Positions 47,633-59,161 of a stretch of 64,000 nt of DNA are shown piece by piece. The notes beneath the pieces were generated by a model. That model was not told where the DNA came from. It made no database searches and saw only the letters and a program-made list of their open reading frames with translations. Source of the stretch: Gordius sp. MW1 (taxonomy: Eukaryota > Nematomorpha > Gordioida > Gordea > Gordiidae); the NCBI GenBank assembly GCA_964036665.1, contig OZ038531.1, forward strand, positions 17,670,168 through 17,734,167. The letters are read 5' to 3'. The position numbers and the translations under genes are program-made. The first letter of the stretch is position 1, and each line of letters begins with the position of its first letter.

Positions 47633-48881
47633 GCATTCTAGGCTATAAAATACTATATTTAGTAAATTCAAGCGACTTTTTAGGCCCTGCTCATGGTGGC
47701 TCACCGGGGCAGCTGACCCTTCATTTTAGTTGCATATGGCTTTGTGTGTCAAATTTTCATCCATTTTGAAGAGAGCAACTGGTGTATTTTATCAACCATG
47801 TAATTTTGCCCTATAACAGTCAATTTACCTTCCTCACTAGTTTATAAATTAATACGAACGTCAATAAATTAATATTATACAAAATATTGAGCGCTATATT
47901 ATTAAACAAACTTTAATCGCAGTTTTTACTATTTTAATTTTTATATATTGTGTAAATGATATTTATTTTAAAATGCTGTTTTTGATATCCACCCAATTCA
48001 ATTTTTTTTATTTACTTTTTAAGGCGAAAACTACTAATTTCTATATGATCACAACTTTACCATGTTAACATCAAAATAGTGGAAAAAATGGTACACATTT
48101 TGTGCGTTGATGAGCAGTCTATCTAGTCTATGATTCATTAAATTTTAAAATTGCTCAAAAAATTAATTAGCTTAGCCACGGGGGGGGGGGCGGAGGTGCG
48201 GCTGTCCCCCTCAAAATCCAATATTTTGCTAAATTTTTTTGAAATTATGGCTAAATTTCAAAAAAAGAATCATTTTGCCCTTCCCTAAATCAACTTTGCC
48301 CCCCCCCCCGCCCTCTAGTTTCAATGCTGGCTACGCCCATGCCTAAACCAAATAAAACCTTGCTTTCCCCATTTAAAATGTCTACGCTTATGCCAAAATC
48401 TATATTATAATGAACTGACGTTTGTCATATAATAATTGACTTTTGTAGTCCTCGATACAAATGTATTTTGAAACGAGAGTGGTGTGGGAAAATTTGGTTG
48501 GTAAGACCTTGTAAATGGATTTTTATTCCTTTGGGCATTGAAGATTTTTTTCATTAGGTTATAATTAGTTTTAATAGCTAATTATTATTATGGATGAAAA
48601 TGATGTAGTGTTTAGCTCTAGAGTATCATAATTTATGTACAATTTAATTAAATAATTAAACAGGCCACATGTTTAAAGTCTACTAAATTTTTAGAAAAGG
48701 ACAGAATCTATTCATATCAAAGCTTTTATAATTTTTAACAAAATAATGCGTTAAAAGAAATTTAATAAAAACTATCTAAGCAAACAGAAGCTGTAACACT
48801 AAAAAATTAAAAAGGTGTAAAAGACACTTTACAAAGGCAATATTCAAAGCTCTTAATAGAAACGACTAAATATATTGCTTC
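47633..48881. other. Intergenic, one MITE
   Basis: A GCGTAGCC-type MITE lies at about 48170-48338 (GCTTAGCCACGGGGG...CTGGCTACGCCC). The rest is AT-rich without ORFs. Confidence 0.6.
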
Positions 48882-49238
48882 TTAACCCTCGAGAGCATTC
48901 CTGAAAATCCCGAACACGAGAGCATTCGTGGGGTATATTTGACCCCATTTTTTAACTTCTTATAACTTTTAAGGGTTAAGCCCTTTTTCCAGATCCCCTG
49001 GTTAAGCAACTGTTTCACCAGGGGCGTTTATTAACCATACTAATATTCAACACTAATTACAACTCATAAAAATAAAATATAAAAGCGAAACTTTGGAGTA
49101 AAGTGCGAGTGGTAAAAGAGGGGGCAGAAAGCGTAAACGTAATGGAACACAAAAAGAAGCGAATGCGATAGGTGTGACATGTCGCGTTTATATAGAGCAT
49201 GGTCACGTGCTTGGGGGATTTCTTGTTCGGTTTTCCCC

Positions 49239-50217
49239 TCAGTTCTCGAACATTTCGCTTTCCCAGAAATTTAAGTCTATTTCTTCTTCCTCGTTTCCAA
49301 TGTTTGTTAAATCCAGTTCCTCGATGTTTGGTAATTGTGGAGGCACGGAGTATCGGGGTATTGCCATAAAGATGCGTGATGGTTCGTCCGCCGGGTTTTC
49401 CGTCGTGGACACCCACCTCAGATTAAAGTGTAACCGTAGAAGGTGAGAAACGTCGTAGGATGCCACAAAATAAGCAATGATTTTCTCCACCACAGGTGAG
49501 TTTGACCCTCCTTTCTTTAGGACAAAGTAAGCCGTCATGGAGTCCGTAAAAACTTTGGGGTATCGGAACCCGTTATGGACGGCATGGAGGTAGGCATATA
49601 TTGCGGCCAAGGTCTCCGTAGCCGTTATGTGATCAGTGTTTACCCAGTCGAGACCAATAGCTTGGGCGGCTGTGGCGAATGAGACAGAGAATTTTACATC
49701 GTCCCAGGAGATGCCTATGTGGGTTTCGGACGCGTCGGCGTAAATTATTGTATCGTGTTCCCGGTATAACGGTACGACTTGGCTTAGCAGTGCTAAGCAC
49801 CCTTGTAGCTTCATAGATGCTGCTGGTCTGTCATGACTGGTCCCTTTACCGGTAGATATTGCGTAGAAGGTGGTGAATAACTTAGGCATTCCAGTCAGGT
49901 TATAGTAGATGTAATTTAGAACTCCTAATGCTTCCAGGAGAGCGTATGCTTGTGGTGGCACGGGTGTTGCTAGGTAGAGGAACAATATGTCTGCCGCATG
50001 CTTGAGGCGGCTTTGAGTCTCGCTAGTGCATTTTATTGAGTGGGTCACGAAGTCGAGAGACATTCCCAGGTATTTTATCCTTGTTTCAGCTGTGATTGAG
50101 GACTTTTGGGTGTTTATCGTGAGGCCCCAGTCGGTTGCCATCTGGGCGGTGTTTCCCAGGTCGTTCGTAACGTCATCTTCTTCCTTCGCGATAAAGGTCT
50201 TAAGATTGATGGTATGA
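49239..50217 (-). pseudogene. Retroelement RT thumb + RNase H fragment
   Basis: An open frame enters at about 50217 without a start, in what looks like the RT palm just after the YxDD motif (FIAKEEDD), and runs through GLTINTQKS and IKYLGMSLDF (RT primer-grip region). RNase H follows, with all acidic positions visible: YADASETHIGISW, TETLAAIYAY, FTDSMTAYF and ENPADEPSR. The stop at 49239 follows an acidic tail. The order RT-RNase H without an integrase next to it fits DIRS-like elements, though a Ty3-type origin is not excluded. The RT catalytic YxDD is missing, so this is a fragment. It is far less AT-rich than its surroundings, suggesting recent capture. Confidence 0.75.
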
Positions 50218-50453
50218 ATTTTGATATGAATCTAATCAACATTACAAAACATATTAACGATTTTCTGGACCCCCATTTTTATTTTGTAAATCAAAATAAA
50301 CGTGATTTTTTATTAAAAGAATGTTCAAAATGTATTAAAAACACAAATTGTAAAAGATATCATCAAACGAAAAAAAATATATACATTTTTTCTAACAGAA
50401 AAAAGGTACACAGGACCCCTGTGGCCAAAAAGATGCTATATTTTAAAAAGTAG
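50218..50453 (+). pseudogene. Possible piggyBac transposase C-terminal fragment
   Basis: A frame ending at 50453, about 120 bases before the right TIR, contains CSKCIKNTNCKRYH. A Cys-rich domain at the transposase C terminus next to the right end is usual for piggyBac. Only three Cys and one His are seen and the resemblance is loose, so this is a guess from position more than sequence. Confidence 0.25.
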
Positions 50454-50608
50454 TGGGCCAAAAGTTCTAAAATTTTGCTCAAACTTAGTTCTTAGTAAAA
50501 TATTAGGCTACTGAAAAGGCCAGATCAATTCGCTTTAAAATGCGTTTTATATTTAAGTTTATAACTATCGTGAGGTCGTGGTACCCCACGAATGCTCTCG
50601 AGGGGTAA

Positions 50609-52022
50609 AGACAATGATTATAATCTCCGTTTGAATAGACTAAGGGGATTTGGAAATGATTGGTAAAGTAAAGACTGGAAATGGAACAGCCAAGATCTGA
50701 TTTAAAGTGAAAGAATGTTAACAAATGTATATATAAAATAGCAAAATAATTATTTATATCATGTAAAACCATAGTTTTAAACATAATAATTAATTTTGTA
50801 GGGGAATCACCTCTCCATAGCAATGCCCTGGCGACATGGTTTTTAAAAATTAAACGACTATGACTGAAGCTTAACAATCAAAATACTACCCTATATATTT
50901 CGTTTTATATGCATTGTGACAGCAAATATTTCAAAAACTTGACGTACAGGGAAAATCATTTGTGTTTACCGTAAAAAATTCTACGAGTCTGCAAACAGTT
51001 TGCCGGTTGATTGTATAAGTCCATTATTTGTTGATCAGTGTTATTTAAAACATATAATTTTTACCATGGGCGTAGCCAGGTTTTGAATTAGGGGGGGGGC
51101 AGATTAAAAAAAAATTACTATATAAAAAATTTCCCTGAGAGCAAAAAAAAAAAAAGGTCTCGACTATCCAAATCAAAAATTTTCCTGAGAGCAAACGCAA
51201 CTCCCCTAATTAGGCCTGCCCCCCCTGGCAAATTGGGGGGGGGGGCAGGGGGTCCGGCTGCCCACCTCTGGCCAATTAGGGGGGGGGGGCAAAACATAAT
51301 TTTTTATGGTTTTGGTATTGAAAAATTCTTTTTTTTTAAATTAGGGCCTACGCCCATGGTTTTTACCCTTAATTAAACCTAAATTCTCTATAATTTTAGT
51401 GCACTTTTAGGAGAGGTAAGGAACTTGGATAAAAATTAATCATAAAAACATTCTTATACAGAGTTAATAAATAATATCAGAATCATCTATGCCCCAGTGC
51501 TTTGGTCAGTAATCAGTAAAAAATGTTATTATCTTAAACCTAATTATTTTTTCTACATCATTACAAAAGTGACTACGACGGCTAATGAATATGTAATGAG
51601 CTTTGGAAGGTGTATATAATATAATTCAAATCAAGGACTTACCCATGGTTAAACAGAAGGACCCCCCCCCCCCTAAAAGTAATTTTTCTAAATTTATAAA
51701 TTAATATATAAAATAAATTTTCCATAAAACTATTTAAACTTTTGTTGCCGCCTCCCAAACCAAAAGCTGGCGATGCTTATAAAGCCATCAAAAGATCAAG
51801 GTTTGTATTAACGGCGCTTAATTTCGCTAAAATATATCATTTAATATTATGAGGTTGATGTAAGAAATATAGTAGGTTAGATCAAATTTATAATTTTTAA
51901 TTGGCATAATTCCCCAAACTCAATTATGGAATCATTATACAAAATCCACTTTGATGTGTTAATAAAATTACAATTTTCACCCTACTATAAAGTACAAACC
52001 TAAATAATATGCTATTGTCCAT
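50609..52022. other. Intergenic with MITEs
   Basis: A compound GCGTAGCC-family copy lies at 51067-51355 (GGCGTAGCCAGG...GGCCTACGCCC), with two internal repeats of CCTGAGAGCAAA, suggesting one copy inserted in or recombined with another. A half copy with a C run is at about 51659-51780. No gene is seen. Confidence 0.65.
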
Positions 52023-52166
52023 GGGCGTAGCCAGGGGGGGGGGATTTACAAAAAAAAATTCCAATGCAAAAACTTTGAAAAATTAAAACAATTTATGTTT
52101 TGCTCCCCTCTAATTGAACTTTTAAACGTTTTGCCCCCCCCCCTAATCCAAAACCTGGCTACGCCC
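52023..52166. mobile_element. GCGTAGCC-family MITE
   Basis: Ends GGGCGTAGCCAGG...CCTGGCTACGCCC, 144 bp, one of the cleanest copies. Confidence 0.85.
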
Positions 52167-52289
52167 CTGCTATTGTCGTTTTTATTATAGTGGGATTCTA
52201 GGTATTAAGAATTTTATAATGTCTTTTAACTAAGATTTTTCAATTTATAGGTTTGATTAAAAATTGCATTAGCTTCTTCTTTCTATGAC

Positions 52290-52995
52290 TGTTTATCACG
52301 TAGGCTGGTGGTCATCCTTTCAAAATTAGTTTCCATTTGTCTCTGTATTTACTTAAATCCTTAATTATCTTCGGCAATTTCATATCGTGCCTTATTTTAG
52401 GAATCCAAGTAAGTTTGGGTCTTTCTCTCTTTCGTTTTCCTGCGAAATTTATCTTCTCAATTTTCTTTCTAAAGTAACTATCGTCCCTCTCTCGACATGA
52501 CTATAATTTTAGTCTGTTTGTTAGGTTTTCGATTCACACTTTGGCCAATGGTGATTTTTGTTCATTGGTCAGCAGCTAGCGGACGGCCAAAAGGCCTGGT
52601 CAGTAGCCAGGACACGGCTAAAAAGTCGTATTATCAAAACAAGAACAATATATTAAAAAAATTGTTTAAATTAATTAAAATTATGGGTAAAATTTCAAAA
52701 AATGTTCATTTCGCCCCTTTCTAAACATCCTTAAATCATTATTGCCCCCCTCTAATTCCAAAGCTGGCTACGCCCATGGATGTTGTACCCAAATTTCTTC
52801 TTATTTCTTCATTTCGTTTATGTTCCTTTTTTCTTAATCCTAATCTCATTCTCATCTCCATGGAGGCTAGGCGTTATTCTTCCCTCTTTAGTATAGCCCA
52901 TGATTCCGAACTAAATAGGACTGTTGGCTATATGCTATGATGGACCTATACAGTGTGTTTTTAAGTCTTGTTGGGATGTGTTAGTCACATGGAAC
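52290..52995 (-). pseudogene. LINE reverse transcriptase C-terminal remnant, split by a MITE
   Basis: On the - strand, 52990-52790 reads a decayed SSESWAILKREE, stop, RLASMEMRM, then RNEEIRRNLG. After an interruption (about 52602-52777, which ends with CTGGCTACGCCC) the frame resumes with CRERDDSYFRKK, GKRKRERPKLTW and KYRDKWKL, and a stop near 52312. This is the C-terminal region of single-ORF LINE polyproteins (ESWAL, RxRP+xxW blocks). The wording differs from both intact LINEs in this window, so it is a third family. Confidence 0.65.
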
Positions 52996-53695
52996 GCCTG
53001 TTCAATCTCTCCACTTAAGCCATCCGAAATAAAATGAATTAGCTGAAGGTAATAAATTTTTCCCCTTGTGTAAATAAAATGAATAGGGCATCAAGTTATT
53101 AGAACTTTTTTACTTTTTTTAAGGTGGGAGGGGGGGGGGGAATGACTACTGTTGTAGTTACTAAAAGGATATTGAGCTTACGTGGACAGTATAGTGTCAA
53201 ATTATATTTAATTTTTTTCTGGTTTTTGTTAAATTTATCTAAACATTTGCTTAAAAATATAAAAATTTCTTATGGGTAGTTTTTCTGACGACAGGTAGAA
53301 TAGCATTACTATAAAACTGCTATTTAATATAGTCGGAAAAAACTGTTTTAAGGGGACCATCAAGTGTATAAAATCAAATACATTTTTAAATATACTGTTT
53401 CTAATAGTTAAGTAGATAATCATAATTGATGGAGAAAGAGCGAAAAATCTAGTAATAATTTAGACAACGGTAAATAATTATAATTTAAATCTTGACTATT
53501 ATTTCCTCTCCATCTGGCTAAGCTATTTATTGTCTTGTTTAGCATTAGGCTGCAAGGGTTTCGAATACCTCTTAATTTACCAAAAAATCCTTGCTTAACA
53601 AAACACAATCAGCTCTATATGATTATTATCAAAGATCAAGATTTCATTTGTATAAAACTTTTGTTTAAAACAACTTAATATATTATTTACAGAAT

Positions 53696-54600
53696 CAATG
53701 GCGTACGCAAGGGGGTTTTGGGGATTTAGAAAAACATATATTTTTATTTCATAATATCGAATTATATAATAAATCTTTTGAAATGAGTGTTACTTCATTA
53801 ACTATGAGACCATTAAGTATTTTTTCGCGTTAATATATTTTTCCAGAATTTTAATTGTGTTTATAAAACGTTAGAATTTCATATTATAAATTCCTCGATT
53901 AATTTGAATAAAAGAAAAGGCACAATTTTTAAATTTTGTGTCAAAAAATTTGATCATAAGGGAAAAGCCATCAATAGTAATTTAAAACAAGAACCTGCTG
54001 GTAAGATTTTTAAATAACGTTAGATAATACTTTTAGACTTAGTTAAAATAAATGATTTTAATTTTTGTCCATCAACACCAGATAATATTTAAATGAACAA
54101 TACAGGTAATTATGATATAGCAAACTTTATTAAAAAATATAGAAGATATGAAAACTATTAAACTTATGCATTTAATCTGGAAGCCAGTTATAGAATTTGA
54201 TTTTCCCAAGGGCAAATGTAATCTCAAATTTAATTATACATGGTTCAAACAATGGCCATGATTGGCCTACTCTGAGTCCTTACATAGTGCCTTTTGCAAA
54301 ATCTGTGTTACAATGGGCAAAAGGACTGGAGGATACGGATCTCATCAGGAATTATAACCCCTAATAAAAAGTCTATTTCAAAATTTTTGGAAACTCTTAA
54401 AGCTCATTCTTTTGCAATATATCATAAACATTCAATTGATATGTTAACTTCACTTTCAAATATATATGCCAACAAAAAGGAACCAATATGTAATCTATTA
54501 TCACAGGAAAATAGGATTAAAAAATTCAAATTAAGAGAGGCACTCTCTAATTGATACAATCATTTTCTGGGGGAAACAAGGGATTGCCCCTAAGAGGTAA
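53696..54600 (+). mobile_element. hAT remnant with N-terminal transposase
   Basis: The left end CAATGGCGTACGCAAGGGGG matches the hAT end at 43741 (CAGTGGCGTAGCTAGGGGG). From about 54190 the + strand reads NYTWFKQWP, stop, LAYSESLHSAFCKICV, then FWKLLKAHSFAIYHKHS-like and, at the end, FCGKQGIALRG-like words in broken frames. This is the layout of the N-terminal TTF-type zinc-finger region of ZMYM1-like hAT transposases. No right end is found before the LTR element at 54830, so the copy is truncated. Confidence 0.6.
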
Positions 54601-54829
54601 ATATATAAACATTTAATTTTTAAAAAGGTCATTTGGATTATGGTCCTTATAATATCACATATGATACAATCCCAGATTGTAAAAGAAATAAACAATGCTC
54701 CCTTATTTGCAATATTAGGGTTTTCTTATTATTTTTAAGAAGTTAATAATAACCACATTAGGAGTGCCCAATTAACTTAAAAGTATACTCCAATTAGCGC
54801 CATCTATAGGCAATTATAATTTGAGATTC

Positions 54830-55344
54830 TGTCGTGTACCCATACACGAAGAATGAAATTAGCGTATCCAGAGATACGATGATGAAGATGTCTTCCCACA
54901 CACCCCCCCCCCCCCCCCCTCATCTCATCTTATTCAAAAATTAAAGTTAAACACGTTGTACACTCATAGCGTAGACCATTATTCTTTTACATTTAATTTC
55001 TAGTACGCGTATACCCCCCCCCCCGACGCGCTGATACGTATTTGTTATTTTTCTTACGCGTGAGTGATTTTCGATATACGCATCTTATCGTATGCGATTT
55101 TGACATTGCGATCTTTTAATTATTATATATTTTCTTGGTTGGGATTATATTAATGCCATGTAATAAAGACAGTTGAGAAATATTTCTGCGTACGCGCGTG
55201 AGCCTGTTCGCGGCCCGGCCATCCCCCAATAATTTATCGTTTTACGGCCCAATTTTCCTTTAAGTTCCCCCAATTAATTCCTAATAACTCTTCCCTTCTG
55301 GACCTTCTTATTTAAATCGTATTCCTTTTCGCACGAATACGATA
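54830..55344 (+). repeat. 5' LTR
   Basis: 515 bp. Contains two poly(C) runs (about 54902 and 55013) and ACGCGTATA blocks. The copies differ mainly in C-run length, so insertion is recent. Confidence 0.95.
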
Positions 55345-56305
55345 TTTGGTGTCAGATATTCTACTCACGCCCGATGGAGGAAACCAGGAATTATTCTACA
55401 AAACGAAAAAGGAAATAATTTATACAGAAAAATTAATTTGGAATTCAAATTGCCGCCCCCCCCCTTCTTCTGAATGGAATGGATAAAATTATTCGGATAA
55501 AATTATTCCAGGAACATCCCGTTTGCCATGAAAAATCGTCACAGTGCAGGGATATTGAATAAAATTATTCCAATCCCGTTTGCCATGAACAACCGTCACA
55601 GCGCAGGGATATCGGATAAGATTATTCTACTAAAACAATCGAACCAATCCATGATTCGGAAATATTGGGAGACGGAGGAAGAAAACAATTCCTTCGAACA
55701 ATTGGCTACCAAATTTAAACCGCAAACATAATTCAGTGGAAATTCCAATATGTCTGAGAACATATGGCGGAATTCTTCGAACGAATGAAGATCCCGAAAC
55801 TGATTTTATTCAAAATATCAATTATGCAGAATCATCCCTAACTAATTCTCAAGGCCTAAATTCTTAATCCGCTAAAATATTATTGTAAGACAGAATTATA
55901 CACTTGATTTATTTACATATATTTATTATATGAAAATTATATTGTTAACCAATATTAAAATTCCCCCCCCCCCGCAGTTTCTTTGACTAGTATTTGACAG
56001 TCTGCTCGTGGGCAAGAAAGGATAATTTTCAAGATAGCAGTTTACAATCTATATTAATTATAAGTTTTGTCAAGGCTGTTGCTAGGTGAGTCACAGAGCT
56101 GGAAGAAAAATCCGTTAGTCATGACGTTGCCTTTTTATCTCTGATTTTTACATATATCAGTCGTCGTGTGAGCAAAGGCCAGAGTTGGTATTCGATGCCA
56201 GATGTTTGAAATTTATAATGTTAATAACGCCGCCTTGATAGTTGCACTGAGCTCTTAGAACTCTATCGAAAATACATTAAGTCTTCGACTTTTAAAAGGA
56301 AAAGA

Positions 56306-56819
56306 TGTCGTGTACCCATACACGAAGAATGAAATTAGCGTATCCAGAGATACGATGATGAAGATGTCTTCCCACACACCCCCCCCCCCCCCTCATCTCA
56401 TCTTATTCAAAAATTAAAGTTAAACACGTTGTACACTCATAGCGTAGACCATTATTCTTTTACATTTAATTTCTAGTACGCGTATACCCCCCCCCCCCCG
56501 ACGCGCTGATACGTATTTGTTATTTTTCTTACGCGTGAGTGATTTTCGATATACGCATCTTATCGTATGCGATTTTGACATTGCGATCTTTTAATTATTA
56601 TATATTTTCTTGGTTGGGATTATATTAATGCCATGTAATAAAGACAGTTGAGAAATATTTCTGCGTACGCGCGTGAGCCTGTTCGCGGCCCGGCCATCCC
56701 CCAATAATTTATCGTTTTACGGCCCAATTTTCCTTTAAGTTCCCCCAATTAATTCCTAATAACTCTTCCCTTCTGGACCTTCTTATTTAAATCGTATTCC
56801 TTTTCGCACGAATACGATA
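56306..56819 (+). repeat. 3' LTR
   Basis: 514 bp, matching the 5' LTR over its whole length except for C-run length. Confidence 0.95.
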
Positions 56820-56879
56820 GATTCATTTGACTATATATATCCCCCTCTTTTTAGCATGTGCTCGAAAATGTTAATAGAC

Positions 56880-57532
56880 AAGAGACCTGAGCGGGTGACC
56901 CAACACCCGACCCGAAATCGGGTTAAAAATTTTAAAATGCCTTCGGGTCGGGTCGGGTTTGATAAAGAGTCAGGTCAATGAATATGAATCTAAAATTGCA
57001 AAATACACGGGACATATCTATTAATGCTATTATGTATAGTATCTTTAAGCAATATCGAAATTTATAATCAATTAAGATCATCTATTCATATTTCTTTTGT
57101 TTATCAAAATATGATTGTATTGATTTAGATGTAAATTTAAATTGGACTCGGGAAAGGGAAAATATAACAACTAGTAAAAATTTTAAATTATATTTAAACA
57201 GTGTGAAGGAATAGTTCCTTATTAGTTTAAACTACATGTTTACCCCATATTATAGATTAGATGCTATCATATTTATACATCACTATCATTTTGTCAAACT
57301 GTGTGGTAATATCATAAATCGCACTTAAAAAACGTCGATTAAATTTTACACACTGCATTTTTTTCCTACTTTCGCGTCGGTTGAAGGCATTTGGAAGGGC
57401 TTGGATTGGGTTAAAAAAATTAGACGTTTCAAGTTGGGTTGAAAATTTTAAGATACTTTCGGGTCGGGTGGGGGGGGGGTTGAAATAAAAAAATCGGGTT
57501 TAAGTTGAAAAAAGTGACTTTGTAGGTCTCTA
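56880..57532. mobile_element. 653 bp GGGTCGGG-rich TIR element
   Basis: Short inverted ends AAGAGACCT...AGGTCTCTA. Flanks TAATAGAC / TAACAGAC (56872-56879, 57533-57540) fit an 8 bp TSD with one mismatch. Words of the form TCGGGTCGGG and ACCCGACCCG fill both subterminal regions, in the way AACCTGAGGT fills the palindrome at 27.9 kb. No ORF. Confidence 0.65.
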
Positions 57533-57600
57533 TAACAGACATATAACGTTTTCGCCAAAAAATAGATGGGGATAATAGTCAAATTTGTCTCTAATTAAAA

Positions 57601-59121
57601 TTTTTTTTTTTTTTTTTTTAAGTTAAAAATCTTTATTTGGTAAAATCTATATATATAAAAAATATAAAACACGAATAAATAAATAAATAAATAAAAAGCG
57701 TGACTACTCTTCATCTTCATCGAGGGCCAGAGGCCAGGTGTCGGAAAATGCCTTATAATTGAATTTGGCAATTAAAATTCCTATTTTTTGGCGCAAAAGA
57801 AAACTTGCTGAGTATTTTCCTTCGGGAGATCTTTTTCCTATCAATTTAAAGAAGGCTAATGCCTGTTTGCCAAAAGTGGCGGAACATGAAGCCACGATAG
57901 GGATAAAAATTTTAGAAGGAATTATATCACGGTATTTATGAGTTTTGCGTGCTTCCGCTAGAGCTAACGGGTCAGCGTTATTGTTAGAGGGTGCAAATAC
58001 GTCGATGCAGGTAAAGTCCCAAGATAGGAACTTACCGTCATCCCATGGAATTGTGGATGTTCCATCGGGGCGCATTCTACCCTCAAGAGTGGGTTCTGAT
58101 GGTTCGAGAATGGAAGGGAAGCCGGCTTTTAGTAAAGCGGTTTGAATCAAAAGGTTGATCTTTTGATGGCGAATGAAACGGAATTTGTTGAGTTTACAAT
58201 GTAAGGGGTGGTGGGCCCAAACATCCATTTGTTTCTTACAATTTTTGCAAATCAATTGCTTGCAAATTGGGATCCCCAGTCTCAAGGCGATCGCATAAGT
58301 AATTTCGGGGTTTGATAGTAAGAGCCCGGAGAACTTGCTTGGAATGCATTCCAGCCATTCGTGACCAGAGTCAGTCGTTAGTGACCTGAGATTGAAATGG
58401 TGTACGGCGTCACAACTCGAAAGTAGGTAAGCGACGGAGCGTGACACTATACTGGCATCCCAATCTCGTTGTCTGACTGAATTTGGAATAATGGTTCCTG
58501 GCATTACATTTTCAAGCCAGGATGTTAAAGCAGTTTGCGTTAAAAAATCTTCAGTTTGGGTGGTCAATTTAAAAACGAGATCTTTAACTAGATTGTAAGA
58601 CGAGAGAAAAGCTACTAGGCTAATGGTCAAAGGGGACCTTATTCCTAAACCTCCAAATTTAGTTGGAAGTGTGGCTTGTAACCAGCTAGTATCATTAAAA
58701 GATAAGTTTAAAATTTTTTCTAGGAGATTTTTAATTGTGGATTCGTATAATTTAAGAATATCTGTATGTAAAAAAGCAGCAGCTGATCTAAAACAATGCT
58801 GAATCTTGGAGATATTAAAAAAGTTTTTTATCATAAAAAAAGCGTGATGTATAGGTAACAATTTTAAAAGATCCATTTTTGAGGCCAAAAAAGCTAAATG
58901 TTTATTTAAAAAGTCCTGCAAGCACGGAGATCCGCCTATAGGTGAACCGAGCATAGAAAGTTTTTCCTTAGCCACAATAGAATATGTTTTAAAAATGGAA
59001 TTTTGATCAAAGTTAGGGGGTTGTAAAACTTCGCATTTAGCATCATTAAGTGTTAGATTTAGGGACGTACAAAAGTCTTTAATTATATTGATTGCTTTGG
59101 TTACTTCTTCATGGCTGCCTG
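57601..59121 (-). mobile_element. 5'-truncated LINE with poly(A) tail
   Basis: On the - strand the element ends in about 19 A residues (57601-57619), preceded by AATAAAG and an ATAAATAA repeat (about 57673-57694). It begins abruptly at about 59121, inside the RT palm region, where TRIM71-like sequence starts. It encodes the fragment at 57704-59161. Confidence 0.85.
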
Positions 59122-59161
59122 TCGCCCACCGATTTGTTGAACGGTAGCTACATCGTTTCAT
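57704..59161 (-). pseudogene. LINE ORF C-terminal part with nuclease-like domain
   Basis: The 485-codon frame is intact, but its first ~14 codons are antisense TRIM71-like sequence; LINE coding begins at GSHEEVTKAI. The start is RT palm/thumb (LNDAKCEVL, then FGGLGIRSP). Next are a Cys/His knuckle, CKNCKKQMDVWAHHPLHC, and a block with RMRPDGTS, WDFTCIDVFA, and AEARKTHKYRD. R-P-D...D...K-x-x-Y resembles the PD-(D/E)XK endonuclease placed after the RT in R2-like LINEs. The CCHC then RPD order supports this. The RT catalytic part is lost by 5' truncation, so it is not functional. Confidence 0.75.

Larger units (their letters stand above)
48886..50604. mobile_element. 1.72 kb piggyBac-like element carrying an RT/RNase H fragment
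   Basis: Left end TTAA|CCCTCGAGAGCATTC; right end GCTCTCGAGGG|GTAA, one mismatch from the TTAA target of piggyBac. The block CGAGAGCATTCGTGGGGTA occurs at about 48917-48935 and, inverted, next to the right end. GGGGTATATTTGACCCC forms a hairpin near the left end. Between the ends are an inverse-strand RT/RNase H fragment and a short + strand Cys-containing ORF. Confidence 0.75.
54830..56819 (+). mobile_element. Non-autonomous LTR retrotransposon with TSD GATTC
   Basis: Two nearly identical ~515 bp LTRs (54830-55344, 56306-56819) enclose 961 bp. The 5-base duplication GATTC lies at 54825-54829 and 56820-56824. The LTRs start TGTCGTG and end ACGATA. A primer-binding-site candidate, TTTGGTGTCAGA, begins just after the 5' LTR, and a purine tract, AAAAGGAAAAGA, sits directly before the 3' LTR. 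The inside has no gag or pol: the only ORF of note is 67 codons (55528-55731) with an internal repeat around the CACAG(T/C)GCAGGGATAT block. It would need enzymes from another element. Confidence 0.95.

Noticed and set aside
49057-49416. 119-codon - strand ORF
   Set aside because: Overlaps the RNase H frame in another register and has no family pattern.
52497-52724. 75-codon + strand ORF
   Set aside because: Spans a MITE boundary and the antisense LINE remnant; composition is that of the repeats.
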